From: Cerioporus squamosus
Taxonomy: Eukaryota > Basidiomycota > Agaricomycetes > Polyporales > Polyporaceae
Reading direction: 5' to 3'
DNA: 64,000 nucleotides
Assembly: GCA_022592435.1 (NCBI GenBank)
Contig: JABYQS010000062.1
Coordinates: 146,779-210,778, forward strand
The translations under genes were made by a program, and so were the position numbers. A model generated the notes under the pieces. That model did not search any database and was not told where the DNA came from. It saw only the letters and a list, made by a program, of their open reading frames with translations. How positions within the stretch are numbered: the stretch's first letter is position 1; every line of letters begins with the position of its first letter. Shown one piece after another: positions 45,601 to 56,639 of the stretch.

Positions 45601-46616
45601 GGGGTGGTCTCTTCTCCTCATTCTCTGCAGTGACAAACTACGCTAGCTCGTTTCTGGGCGACTCAGGTGGCTCGAGTCGCAATTCCTCGCAAGAGCGAGA
45701 GGCTCCAAAGACTTTATCCTCCATGCGCTCTCTCCCTACATCTGTTCGGAGCGTAGAGAGGCAGCAGTCCCCCGTCGCCAGATTCGGCGATATAGCGCAT
45801 GCGCACGTTCCTGATCCGGAGCCTCTGCCAGTGTCGCCCTCGCCTAGCGCGACCGTCCGACCACCGTCATTCAAGGAGGCGACGACCGAAACTCCAACGG
45901 CTCCAACTGATTCCCCGGAAACGGGTGAGAGAACGGTTGCAGACGGCATCTCCGAGGCAATGGGCGGCAGCTGTCTTGTGTCGCATGAGGGCTCCGCTGA
46001 TGCACAACAGGCTTCCGGCGCGCAGACTCAGCGCGCGGATCGCGCTCAGGGCTTTGACAACGAGTCCAGAGACATCGTCAAGACGGACTTGGACTCAGTT
46101 GCCGCCGGCGAGCAGGGGGTGCACGGCGTTACAGAGGTCGCTGGCGACGCCTCCGCTGAGCATGACCGCGATCAGGAAGAAGACGAGAACGAGCCACTGT
46201 CCAACTGGGTGCAGGTCATCAAGGACCGCAACGCGGCAATCGCTGCCCGGTCAGACGAGGGGTCCGATGCCGAAGACTCCGGAGTCGAGAAGCTTCCTTC
46301 GAGTCCTCGGAGAAACAAGAAGCCTCATCTGCCCATACGTGTACACCAGCTTGCAGGCTCGGATGGAGACCAGAGCTCGCCGTCGACACCCACCACAACC
46401 GACGCGTATGAGAACGAATCCAACGATGTACGTCCTCGTGTGCATATCTTCTTGAACAGTTTACTGACCGCTGTGTTGCAGCCTGATAACTCGACCACCT
46501 CAACGACCGTCTCACCAGGACATAGCAGGAGGCAAAGGCGGAAGGGTGGCCAGAAGAAAAGTCCGAAACGCATGATTGTTCCTCTGCTGTCACATTGTAT
46601 CCATTGGTATGTCTGA
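42627..46616 (+). CDS. Large acidic disordered protein with several frame breaks
   Basis: I do not recognise the family. The start is an ATG at 42627 (MYRPQPPPRVDTTTTSKLP), joined by an intron to RDPSDWVDEELVSYVKSHYS, which may be a short helical N-terminal domain ending LWYLQTDHDALAE. After a further intron the protein is Glu/Asp/Ser/Pro-rich for about 1,000 residues. It includes a Lys/Ala/Glu coiled-coil-like stretch near 44650-44830 (ELSKEARKKAKKERQAAEKA) and a basic C-terminus after an intron near 46429 (SRRQRRKGGQKKSPKRM). The best coding frame changes near 43835, 44240 and 44630 without obvious introns. Either indels have accumulated (a decaying or very tolerant gene), or introns I cannot see exist, or there are assembly errors. 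The sequence suggests no catalytic function. Confidence 0.5.
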
Positions 46617-47047
46617 ACAATTATCGGTTATGATGTAGCTTTTGTGGTTTCCATGTCCATGTACTATCACGATATTGATACCCCATGTACTCTACTATAC
46701 TCTACCCACGGTATGCATGCAACTTCGAACTCTCTGTCGTGCGAGGCCATCCTCATGCAGCATACTCCAGTGGGGATCGAGACGATTAGTCGGAGTGGTA
46801 CATAACAACCGAGGTGCGAGAGCCAACGAGCATCACCGGTCTATCGTCATCCTCTGATCATTTGTGACCGTCGCGAATTCTATCACTTCGACTACGCAGG
46901 TATGTAAGATTGGGCCTCAACTACAAGTGCACATGAGAGAGAAAGGATCGGCGTGCATCAGCTAGCCATCGTACTGTACATACAGATACCCGATCATTAT
47001 TCAACTCATGGACATTACTCTCGACAGCTGGAAGAAGAATCGTCCCC
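46617..47047. other. Convergent 3' intergenic region
   Basis: This is AT-richer sequence between two converging genes. I see no coding signal, RNA gene or repeat. Confidence 0.5.
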
Positions 47048-49509
47048 CTACTGCGGCCCAACGACTACTGCCTTGGTCTTGAAATTATTCGTCAACTTGT
47101 CGAGAACGTCTTGAGGAAGGTCTAGATGCTTCTGTACCAGCTCTGGCGGCGTCAAAGCCAGCCACTGCAAATGACACGACGCTTGTGAGCTGGATATCGG
47201 AGGAACGAACTCGGCAGCTTACCTGGCTCAAACTGACATCCTGCACGCGATCTACAACATGTCTCGTCAATCAAATCACATCGTCCGTACTGCATTGTTC
47301 ATTCGTACCCGAGTTGAAGATCTCCAAGAAGTGCAAAGTCGTGTTGCCGGTATTCTCCACGTAGTGACCTAGAGACTGTCGGCATTTCGTCGCGACTCCA
47401 ACCATGGACGTTCACTCACCCATTGATGCCGGGACGAATCCAACGTCTCCGGCCTACCGGGAAGACCGCAGTTAGTTCTTGCACGTAGTCAATGCTAGCG
47501 AGAAAAGAACCGTACCTGGTAGTCAAAGGTTCGCACGGAATTGGTTCCTCCGTGGATCGTGACACGGCCTTGGCCGCTGCTGTATTGCGGGACAATCCTT
47601 GTCAGCGAGATCTATCTAGGCACTGACGATGGCACCCACATGAAATAGCTCCATTCGTCTTGAGTGGGATGCCACTGCGAAGCGTGAGCGAGAAGTCCAC
47701 GTGCTTGTGGACATACTTACATGGAGTTCCCTGGCATGCGGTGTTAGAGCGGCGTTAGTGAAAGAGGCCTATAAATTACCGACGAACCTCATTGCACCGG
47801 GCTCAACTGTTACCTCTGCCGCAGAGATCTCTGTGGACGCCTTGAAAGTGGTCGAGTCCACTGCCTTGAATGTGCCCCCTGAAAATTGGGTAGGTTTGAC
47901 TTGCGACCAGGCGAACGTCCACGGGTCCGGGATCTTCCCTTGAGGGCTGTTCGGGGGTTGCTCGTTATGCGGCGGCGGGGCTAGAAGGCGTACAATCAGT
48001 ATTAGCCCCGCGAATGTTCAGCGAGAGGGTATTCTTGGCCACGCACTGCTTGGGAATATGTAGATCTGCTCGTCGACGAGGTGATCGAACGCCGAGATGC
48101 TGGCCTGGAAGTTCTTCGCTATGACTTCCTTGGGAACATGGGCGAGCCAATCGGTGAGCTGCGAGAGATCTGGCATCAGGATTTGGAGAATACAAACACT
48201 GGTTCCTAAGAGGGACTTGCCAAGAACGTCGAGTCTTCGCTGAATGAGCCGTCAGGAAACACCTACATGGACACACAATTAGCCTTGACACGCGACATAT
48301 GCGGGTGTAGGAAGCTCACGAGGATGAACTCTGCACCGTCGGGGCTGGCATCGGTGGCTTGTAAGCTGTGAGGCATGCCGGCAGGGAAGAACCATAGGTC
48401 GCCCGGATTCTACAGGTGGACAAGGTGATGAGGTTCTTGTGCTCGAAGTCCACTAATAGTAGTGCTTACCACAACCCCGATGAAGTTCTGTCCGTCGGCG
48501 TTAACTGCAGTAATTTGGACCTGGCCCTACGCAAGCATATTAGTGCCGACGATCTCGACTAGTGATACAAAGATGATTACCTTCACGATGAAAGTCCACT
48601 TCATGTCCGTACGTCAGCACAGATGCAACATGCAATGAAGCATAGCGTATGAAGTATACCTCAGATGTCTTGTGCCAGTGGAGCTCCCTGTTTGCTATTG
48701 TGAGCACAGCGCTCGAGAGACACGCGGGAAGAGAAGTAGCGATGATCTGCTACTCACCGAATAGCGCCACGCTCAAGGCGCATGTTTACGCCAGCCATCG
48801 CTGCAACGTGGTTCATCCTACAATCCACACTTGCGTAGGAAGGCACGACTCACATTTGGCGATTGGCATTGCATTCACTGCACATTCGTGAGCGCCGTGC
48901 GACTCAATAGAGAAGAACAATGCAAGTACCATTCTGTTCGCGAGCCCATCCGCCAGTTAGCAGACGGTTGTGGCTCAGGCTGAAAGGCCACTTCGCATTC
49001 ATGCTGCATCCACGACTCAGCATCGACCCCAAGGAGAGGTAAGCAGACACGTACAATTCCCCGTGGTCAGTGGTCGGAGGTGCCAAGAAGTCGGCGTTCT
49101 GCAGGTCGAGGGGTACGTTCTGTGGGCCAATGACGGTAGCACCCAGCTGGCCGCGCTGAGCCGTCGGGATGATGTCCGCGTCAGGCAGGAACAGAATACC
49201 ATTGGGATCGTCGCTGGCGAGGGGAACTGTTTCAGCCGGAAGGGCCGGAGCATCGCTGGAGGCAGAGGGGCGTGCTCCAGCGGAGGCACTGGCGGCAACT
49301 GCGCTGGCCGCTACGGACGCGCTAACAGCAGAAGAGGCCGGGCTCGCAGCAGCAGGTGCGCTCGAGGCGGAGGTAGCCACACTCTGCGCCGCGGACGCGC
49401 TCGCTGCAGAGGCGGCTGCACTCGCCCCAGCGGATGCACTAGCGGCGGGGGCTGCGACCGCAGACCCGGAGAGGAGTAAGGAGACGATGAGGGGAAGGAG
49501 GCGAGTCAT
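47048..49509 (-). CDS. Secreted oxalate decarboxylase (bicupin)
   Basis: This is a manganese bicupin that converts oxalate to formate and CO2 outside the cell, controlling the oxalate that white-rot fungi release. The signal peptide is MTRLLPLIVSLLLSGSAVAA, followed by an unusual Ala/Ser tract of about 65 residues. Cupin 1 has RELHWHKTSEW and later GMPHSLQ; cupin 2 has RELHWHPTQDEW and later MGHYVEN. These supply the HxH, Glu and His metal ligands. The loop SFSEDST matches the SENST lid whose Glu makes bacterial OxdC a decarboxylase rather than an oxidase. There are more than twelve introns, including a 10-nt exon at 47721-47730 and a GC-AG intron at 48159-48220. The C-terminus ends TKAVVVGPQ. 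A TATA box precedes the start. Confidence 0.95.
47721..47730 (-). other. 10-nt micro-exon carrying the first His of cupin-2 HxH
   Basis: On the - strand GGAACTCCAT is flanked by introns 47731-47787 (GT...AG) and 47675-47720 (GTAAGT...AG). Splicing joins AG-G GAA CTC CAT-TGG CAT, giving MRELHWHP. Without it the metal-binding motif is lost. Confidence 0.8.
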
Positions 49510-51251
49510 GGTGAACGCAGATGCACTCAAGACTTGGCGAACGGGGCCCGTCTTCGAGCGAAGGCCTTTATACTTGCCTGGACGGACCCACTCGTGCCGA
49601 AAGTCGGTTGCGCCGCCCTCTGTATTCAGCGGCGGTTGGGGGCAGATTACACGCCCAGTCGCATGAAGCTATCGGCTCCTGTACCTGCATTGCATCACCG
49701 GATGCACGGCAATGCGCAGGGAGGCAGAGTTTGCGCGTTATACATGGACCTCGCAGCGTCGAGTGGCACGTTTTGGGACGATGCTTCGCGAGCCCGTCCA
49801 GGAAAGATCGGGTTAGGATCTAGAGATCGCAGCCCAGGACGTAATCCCCGTATTGTGATAGGGCAGGCCATCGGGGGTGGGCCGCCCAGCTTCGCGAAGT
49901 CAGCCGCTGACTGAAGCCCGCGATTGCGTGGGCGTGGTCTGTGGATGACGAACCAGCTGTCGGGGCGCGAGGTCCTTCAACACCTGCTAGACCAATCTTC
50001 TCTAGTCTTCTCTCAGACTCCTCGGTTCGCGAGCTTGTTGCGACGGAAGCTATGGTCGACGTAATTTGCTGGAGGCATTTTACTTGAGATACACCCGGTA
50101 TTGTCACGGATGAGACTTACAGCATGAGAACATCTTTCGAATGATAGCTCGCCACGGCCCTGGGTGGCATCGCCCATACGAGCCTACGTGATTGTCAGTG
50201 GCGCGTTTGTACCATATGAAGACTAAGACACGTACTCGAGTATCCTAGTGGAGCGAGATCACACAGGTCCGGGTTAACTCGAAGCGCAACATAGCATACC
50301 ACCACGATACATTGAAGGGCCCGGGAAGCTTTGTTCCGGACAGTCGGTATCGCGTGACGACAGTAGAGGACACGACGACACCAAAATTGGGGAGCCTTGA
50401 CGGAGGCCGGAACAAAGGACATTCACATCCCTCGCGACCAGTTCGTACAAATTCGAGCTCACGAAGGAGGATGGCAACGTGTGGACATGGTGTATGGGAG
50501 GATATCCTGGACGTTGTATCAGCACCTTCACGTGAGATGCCAATGAATCAACTTACCGCAGTTACACGGAGCTGAAACAGGAAACGACGCAGCTACCTTG
50601 CGAGTACAGCTGTTATGTGCCTTGAATCCTATCGCAGAAATGTGTCATTTTTGTGAACCAAAATGTGTTCGTGTTCCCTTGCATGGGTTCTGTGCGGGGA
50701 CATTCTTCCGTATGGATGGTGCCTTGTGCGGACTTCCCATGGCGTTGCGTTTTCCATCGACGGATGACACGAAAATAGAGAGTAGAATGCGAAGGCCCCA
50801 CCCACGGTATATGCTCGGTAAATATAGCACTGTAGACCTACCACGCTTTTGGTCGCGCATGGTGACTGGAATTCGAAATGAGTTTTAAGAGCATGTCGCA
50901 TACGCTGATCCCAACAAGTTATCTCAGCTCATGATGCACGCAAGTGTACCGAGACTTACGGGCTTTAGAGAATGGCCTCGTCGCAGATACTCAACCTTGC
51001 TAACGGAGTAAGTGCCGATTATCAGGGAGATTGCACCATGTAAGAGGGCATAGAGGTACAATCTGACTCGTCGTCCTTCATGATGCAGGTTGCACAGGCA
51101 TGAGAAGAGGATCCACGGTCTTGGTTCCTGTGCCGGAAGGTGTGGGTCGGAGTGACCAGACGACGCTGCAAGAATATTGCAAATGAGTTATGCATTAGAA
51201 TACTATGATAGGTGCTCGACGAGCAGGAGCAGGGGTCCGATAGTGTAGGTC
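49510..51251. other. 1.7-kb intergenic region, no gene seen
   Basis: Apart from the oxalate decarboxylase TATA box at its left edge, this region has only short open frames without recognisable motifs on either strand. I found no repeat pair or RNA gene in it by reading. Confidence 0.45.
49567..49572 (-). promoter_or_regulatory. TATA box of the oxalate decarboxylase gene
   Basis: On the - strand GTATAAAG is centred about 60 bp upstream of the ATG at 49509. It is a good core-promoter match at a normal distance. Confidence 0.5.
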
Positions 51252-51962
51252 TCAACATGGCATAATACGGACCCGACCGCCTTTCTCCAGTATGCGAACG
51301 GCCTGCTCGGCGTCGGCAAACCAGCTGAACCCCTTTTCTTGACCTTTCCGGCCGTAGACAACGGGATACTTCAGCCGTCGGAGAAAGGAGCGATACGGGA
51401 GTGCCTGAACATGCATGTGGAGGTGAGGTACGGAGATATATGGGGGTATGTGGAATCCTAGGCTGCAGCCGACTCGCGTGTCAGCGCATGCAACTGACTA
51501 ACAGAGTTCACTGACCGTCTGAGATTTGGAGGGATGTTCATGTCGTCCATCACTTTGTGGCCAATCTCTATCATTTCTCTAACTAAACAACTCTTTAGCG
51601 TGCGGCGTAACATCATGACGATGCAACTCACCCATTGCTGCATCTGCTTGGCGCAGAGACTTCACGCTCTCTTGAGGCATGACCTCAGTCACCGTTAGGT
51701 GGTCAGAAAGACACGACTCACCTATATGCCTCTTCGGGATGACTTGTAAGTGATGTTGAGCGGACGGATTAATATCAGTGAATACTGTATATCTATCATT
51801 CTAGCGGTGACTGAGAATGACAGATGGACAACGAGGCAAAGCAGCACATACCTCCCAAATGACATTAAACCCGTTCTCCTTCGACGCACCGCAGAAGATA
51901 CATGGTGCATGTGGTAACACGCATCCAGTGAGTAGAACCTGTCCCTCCACATCGTCCTCCAT
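51252..51962 (-). CDS. HIT-family hydrolase, HINT3-like
   Basis: This is a histidine-triad nucleotide hydrolase, probably an adenosine 5'-monophosphoramidase of the HINT3 branch. The exons read CIFCGASKENGFNVIWE, NDRYTVFTDINPSAQHHLQV, IPKRHIESVKSLRQADAAM, then VREMIEIGHKVMDDM, and GFHIPPYISVPHLHMHVQAL, which contains the HxHxH triad. The C-terminus is FSWFADAEQAVRILEKGGRV ending in a TGA at 51252-51254. Three of the four short introns keep frame without difficulty. At the fourth the acceptor nearest the conserved HIESVK join was chosen. The start ATG at 51962 gives a short leader before the conserved Cys pair. It is head-to-head with UBP8 (526 bp). Confidence 0.88.
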
Positions 51963-52488
51963 AGTCTTCGATGAAATCTTGTTTCGCCGCGAGCGGGGGT
52001 GTAATAGCATCTTCAAAACAGAGAACAGACTTGCGTGTATGCGCTGAGTACCATGACACGAGAGTCCTTGTATGTCCGAGTTCCGAGTTGAGTCCAGAAG
52101 CATGTCTAAGAGAAAGATACGAGGTCGTAACGGAGCGTAAGGTAGAGATGTTCGTGCAAAGCGAGTGCGCAAGGTGTAAGGAGGACGAAAACAAAAGACG
52201 TAAGTCTGACGCAGTGACGCTCCTCCTCGCCGTTGCGGAGAAGGACTAGCCCGCCAGCGCCTACAGGGCACCCTTAGCTCGGCTTTCACGTGCAGGATCC
52301 CTGATTTGGACTTGTCGTTTGCCTCCGCGACGGTGAGTGGTTCGGACACGCGCCTCGTTGCATCTGTCTTTTCATTCGTCCTGGTGTCGGCGAGAAGAAC
52401 ATGAGGGCCTGATATATTCCAACAGGACATACGCCGCTGTAGACTCGGTGCTTTCCATTCCCTCGGTGGCGCGTCCGAGTCGTCGAGC

Positions 52489-55281
52489 ATGGACACAGAG
52501 AACGGTAAATGCCCACACCTCGCTGCGGTGCTGGCCGACCCAACCGAGAGTACGGCACTCCTCAATCGATATAAGACGGCCGTTCGTTGGAATGCACACC
52601 GCTCTCAAGAAGTAGGCTACCCCGCAAAGCGTCGCAAGGTGTGCTCATTTTTTTCACAATCTGGTTGCACTGTACAGCCGGCTGACGCAATACTGTCGCT
52701 CAGATCGCTCCTCCAGAATGTGGTGGCTGCAGGATAGCGCTCTCCAGACCATACGCCTGTCTCCACTGCCCATTCGCCGGATGCTGGCAGGACAAACACA
52801 TCAAGCTACACCTGCAGGATACCGGGCATGACTTCTGTGCGTCATCCTACTACCGTTTATTCGGGTCGCATGTGGCACCACTCCCACTTCATAGGGCGGC
52901 CCCGGGTTGCGGCTTTGTTCCCACTACTAGAGGAGAATGGACACTGAGCTATTCTCTCTTCAGGCACCGACATCAAAACCGGGAACGTGTTCTGCGTCGA
53001 ATGCGACGATTTTATCTATGACAGCACTCTAAGTCGCATCCATTCTTTGGTAGTCCTCGCGGCTGAAGAGCGAGTTACCAATTTCCACGGTATGCGTTGA
53101 CCTTCCGCGTTTGTCGAGGTGCCGTTAACCCTCCTACGCAGTGGCTAAACGGGGACGAGAGCCGTTCGTGCCGTGGGTGCCGAATTCACAGGAAGTCGCT
53201 GCGCTCCAACGTAGTGTGCCCTTCCCATGTCAAGGTCAGCTCAGAGTCGTCGTCCACTGTGCGAACCCCGTCTCTCACACAACCCGCAGGCCGTCGCGGA
53301 CTTCTGAACCTTGGCCAGACGTGCTTCATGAACGTAATCCTGCAGTCCTTCATCGCGAACCCGCTACTTCGCAACTACTATCTCAGTGATAAGCACAATA
53401 GCAAACTCTGCAAAATCAAGGATTGTACATCCTGTGAGATGGACAAGCTCTACTCGGAGGTACCGCCTTACCACATGGGTTATTCTGAGTCCGCAGCTTG
53501 AGACTGACTGCCCCCCCAACCAGGTCTATTCAGAGAACACGGCGGCCTATGGTCCCATAGACCTTTTGGCGAAGACGTGGCGGGTCTCTTCCGAGTTATC
53601 CGGGTATGCACAGCAGGATGCCCATGAGTTCTTCATCACCGCCCTCAACCAGATCCATTCCACATCGCGCGGGTCCACGTCGCTGCAGTGCATCTGCATC
53701 ATTCACTCTACCTTCGCAGGCCTGCTCCAGAGCGACGTCAAGTGCGAGCGATGCGGCAAGGTCGCTGACAAGACCGATCCGATGCTGGACATCAGTCTCG
53801 AGCTCAAGGGAGAGACCGGAAATGAACAGAGCCTGACGCTCGCGTCCTGTCTTCGCAGGCAAGCCCATCTCCCTTCCTATGCATCCGCCCCTTTGTGCCT
53901 GTGCTGATGGTGCAGCAACCTGACGTCAGGTTCACTCATCCGGAGAAGCTCGGCCCAAACGAGTACAGCTGCGAGAAGTGCGGCAAAGCGTCTCATGTAC
54001 GTTTTACGCCTAGTCTAGCTGCCCTCGCCATCCGACCCCTGCATCCCACCACCATCGCTGACAATGGTCATGGTCACACATAGGCCAGCAAGCGTCTCAG
54101 CATCCGTAAGCTACCCCCTGTTCTCAGCTTCCAGTTTAAGGTGGGAGCGTCTCACCCATCGCGGGATTGACCTCGCGCCGCTGACCTCACGCCTTCATCT
54201 CGGGGCTCCTCTGCTTCCTTGCCTTCCTTGCTTTCTGCGTTTCCCTCGCCGATCTCGCGGAACACGTCGTCGTCCCGTTACCCACCGCTCGTCTATTTAC
54301 GCGGTCCTCTCGTGGCCATTTCTGTCCTTGCGCCTACTTTCGTCTCCTCGGACCGCACGTCTTCCCACTGAGCAGCGCTTCGAGCACAACTCGGCAGACA
54401 AGTCCGCGGCACGGAAGATCGAGGCCCCCGTCCGCTTCCCGGCATCGCTCAATATGGCTGCCTACACGACCCTGGTCATGCACAAGCAGGAGCAGATGAA
54501 GGAAGGCGGAAGCGCGGCCATGAGCCTTGTTCCGTACGTGCTCTCCCGTTTTAGCCCCTCTCTCACCTTCCAGCAGTCACCTCCCATCGCTGTGCGCTGT
54601 CCTGCTCGGTACACAACCACCCCCACGTCCCCGGCGGACCTGGTGTGTCTCTTCTTGAGCCTCAGTCTCGGCTTGCCCGTGTCTCGCCGCTTCGCGGCCG
54701 CCTCACGCTGTCCTCACACACCCACGCCTCGGAGCTTACTCACCTATGACGCTTCCAGGGATAAAGCCCTCGGGCCCGAAGCGCTTTACGACTACGACCT
54801 CTTCGCTGTCGTGTGCCACGAAGGCGGGATAGACAACGGGCACTATACTTGCTACGCCCGTTCGCACGACGAGGTCCGTTCCGTCCATTACTGCCCACCC
54901 GGCACATCATTTGCCGGCGTCCGCACATGCTGACCCGTGTTCTCTCCCTGACCTGTTTGTCCACACAATAATAGTGGTACCGGTACGACGACGACAAGTG
55001 AGTGCTCATGTTAACGTAACCGGACGCGAGAGATCGCTGAGGTGAACTATTGCGGCGTGTTCTTCTCCCACAGGGTGACGCATTCGACGCTCAGTGCGTG
55101 TCTGAACTCGCAGGCGTACATGTGCTTTTACGTGAAGAAGCACATCGACTACAAGCCATATGTGACGCCTTCGTACGTCGTCACCCGCGAGCAGGAGGCC
55201 GTCAAGGAGAAGGAGCGCGAGAGGGAGAGAGAAGCTGCACGACAGAAGGAGGTCGACGACGCGATTCTTGGCGTCCTGTAG
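52489..55281 (+). CDS. UBP8: SAGA deubiquitinase Ubp8 / USP22
   Basis: This is the ubiquitin-specific protease of the SAGA co-activator's DUB module, which removes ubiquitin from histone H2B. The N-terminal ZnF-UBP begins MDTENGKCPHLAAVLADP and continues with CGGCRIALSRPYACLHC and CWQDKHIKLHLQDTGHDF, then FCVECDDFIYD. The catalytic domain has the Cys box GLLNLGQTCFMNVILQSF, then YYLSDKHNSKLCKIKDCTSC (typical of Ubp8), ELSGYAQQDAHEFF, a Cys pair CERCGKVADKTDPMLDISLE, the His box CHEGGIDNGHYTCYARSHD, and LNSQAYMCFYVKKHIDYKP. The C-terminal tail is charged and coiled (VKEKEREREREAARQKE). There are at least nine introns. The donor after KRRK is uncertain, because simple joining is out of phase there. 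Confidence 0.9.
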
Positions 55282-55517
55282 GTTCAGACTTCGTTTCTTG
55301 TTGTATGATGATCGGGAAATGTTTACTTTCTAAGAGAATATGATAACGAACAATGTACACAGCATGAGAAATGGAAAGGCCGAAGTCGAATGGCGTTATA
55401 CATCGCGGCGAGGTATATGAAGATGCCTGGCGGGGATAGTGGGTGGTGTCTAGCACTAAAGGGATACAGCGAAGAACGAAAGGCTACATAGCTGGACTGC
55501 TCACGAGTGCACGACGT

Positions 55518-56265
55518 TCAGGGGATAATGTCGTTCAACTCCCCCTCCCTAACCCGGATCTCTACCACCTCGACCTCGTATTCCATCATGGACGAGTTCG
55601 TCGAAGACACGGAAGATGACACGAAGCCATGAGAATTCGAGGGGGACGTTGACGCAACATCTGATCGACGCAACACACGGAGAGGCCAATCTCATGTGAG
55701 CAGAGCAGGAACAGAAGTAAAGGAAGTATACGAACATCGGTCTTTGATATATGGCGGGACGAAGAGGTCCTGGTGCGGAAGCACAGCGTGAGCCACCACA
55801 TATGACAAGGCAGGCTTCTGTCCAACTCACCTGGTTCCACACAAAGCCTTGACTCTTCTGGATGGTCAAGATGGGGCGCAGAGTGAACACCGGCTGGCGC
55901 TGCTTCTTTCTGTGCTCTCGCTTGGGACTCTCATAGTGCTCAACTGCGCGCTGCTTGCCCTTCATGTCCTTCTTCATCTCCGCCACCTTGTCCGCAGACA
56001 TGGGCTCGTCGCCCTCGTCGATCTCCATGTCGCCGTCGATCTGCGACGATCGAGGGTCGTTCGAGGAGATGCGGCGCTCCCCGTCGGAGCCGACGTGATC
56101 ATAGTCCTCTTCGTCCTCCGAACACGAGTTGTTGTCTGACGCACTGTCGCTATAGTCATCCTCGTACGGGATCTGCTCGTAGCACGCCCACGTCGGCGGC
56201 GACGGCGCCCGCCCGAGCGTGCGGCGGCGGAAGAACTCAGGGTAGGCGTCCGAAGTGTTGCTCAT
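55518..56265 (-). CDS. Small acidic conserved protein of unknown function
   Basis: I do not recognise a named family. The start is the ATG at 56265 (MSNTSDAYPEFFRRRTLGR); open frame continues upstream but only from a non-ATG codon. The middle is acidic and Ser-rich (DSASDNNSCSEDEEDYDHV), followed by a basic helix (KREHRKKQRQ) and a conserved-looking FTLRPILTIQKSQGFVWNQ. Two introns then give DLFVPPYIKDR and a Ser-rich tail ending EVEVVEIRVREGELNDIIP. No signal peptide or membrane span is seen, so it is probably nuclear or cytosolic. It is head-to-head with the THG1 gene (374 bp between ATGs). Confidence 0.65.
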
Positions 56266-56639
56266 GGCCGTCGATGTGATTGCTTGAGGATGCCGGCTGC
56301 GGTGGCGGGGGGTCGGTGTCGAGCGAGAGTCAGGTGGTGACGGTGGTGGTGGTCGGAGAGCAAGAGCGGGGAGGCTCGGAGGCGCAGATATGTGATGCGC
56401 TGTGACGGGGCTTGGAGTTGGCGACCGAGTCACAGCGAGCTCGATAAGGCAACCAGCGAGGCCTCGAGTCCGGGGCCACGCCGCTACCTGGCTGCTACCA
56501 GGCGTTGATTAGCACCTCCAGGTCGTCCTCGAGGCGTCCTAGCTCAAATCAGCGACTCTTCGCCACATTTCTCCCAGTGCGTGCTGGCATGTGTCCGAGG
56601 CATTTTTGTTGACATTCGAGCAGTCGGACAGGGTGCGAG

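Noticed and set aside
51801..52565. Long - strand frame overlapping the HINT3-like start and the UBP8 promoter
   Set aside because: Only the part from the ATG at 51962 onward contains conserved residues. The rest is the shared promoter read through by chance.
54064..54933. Long + strand frame in the middle of UBP8
   Set aside because: It runs across introns of the gene. The conserved protease blocks are obtained only after splicing and lie partly in other frames.
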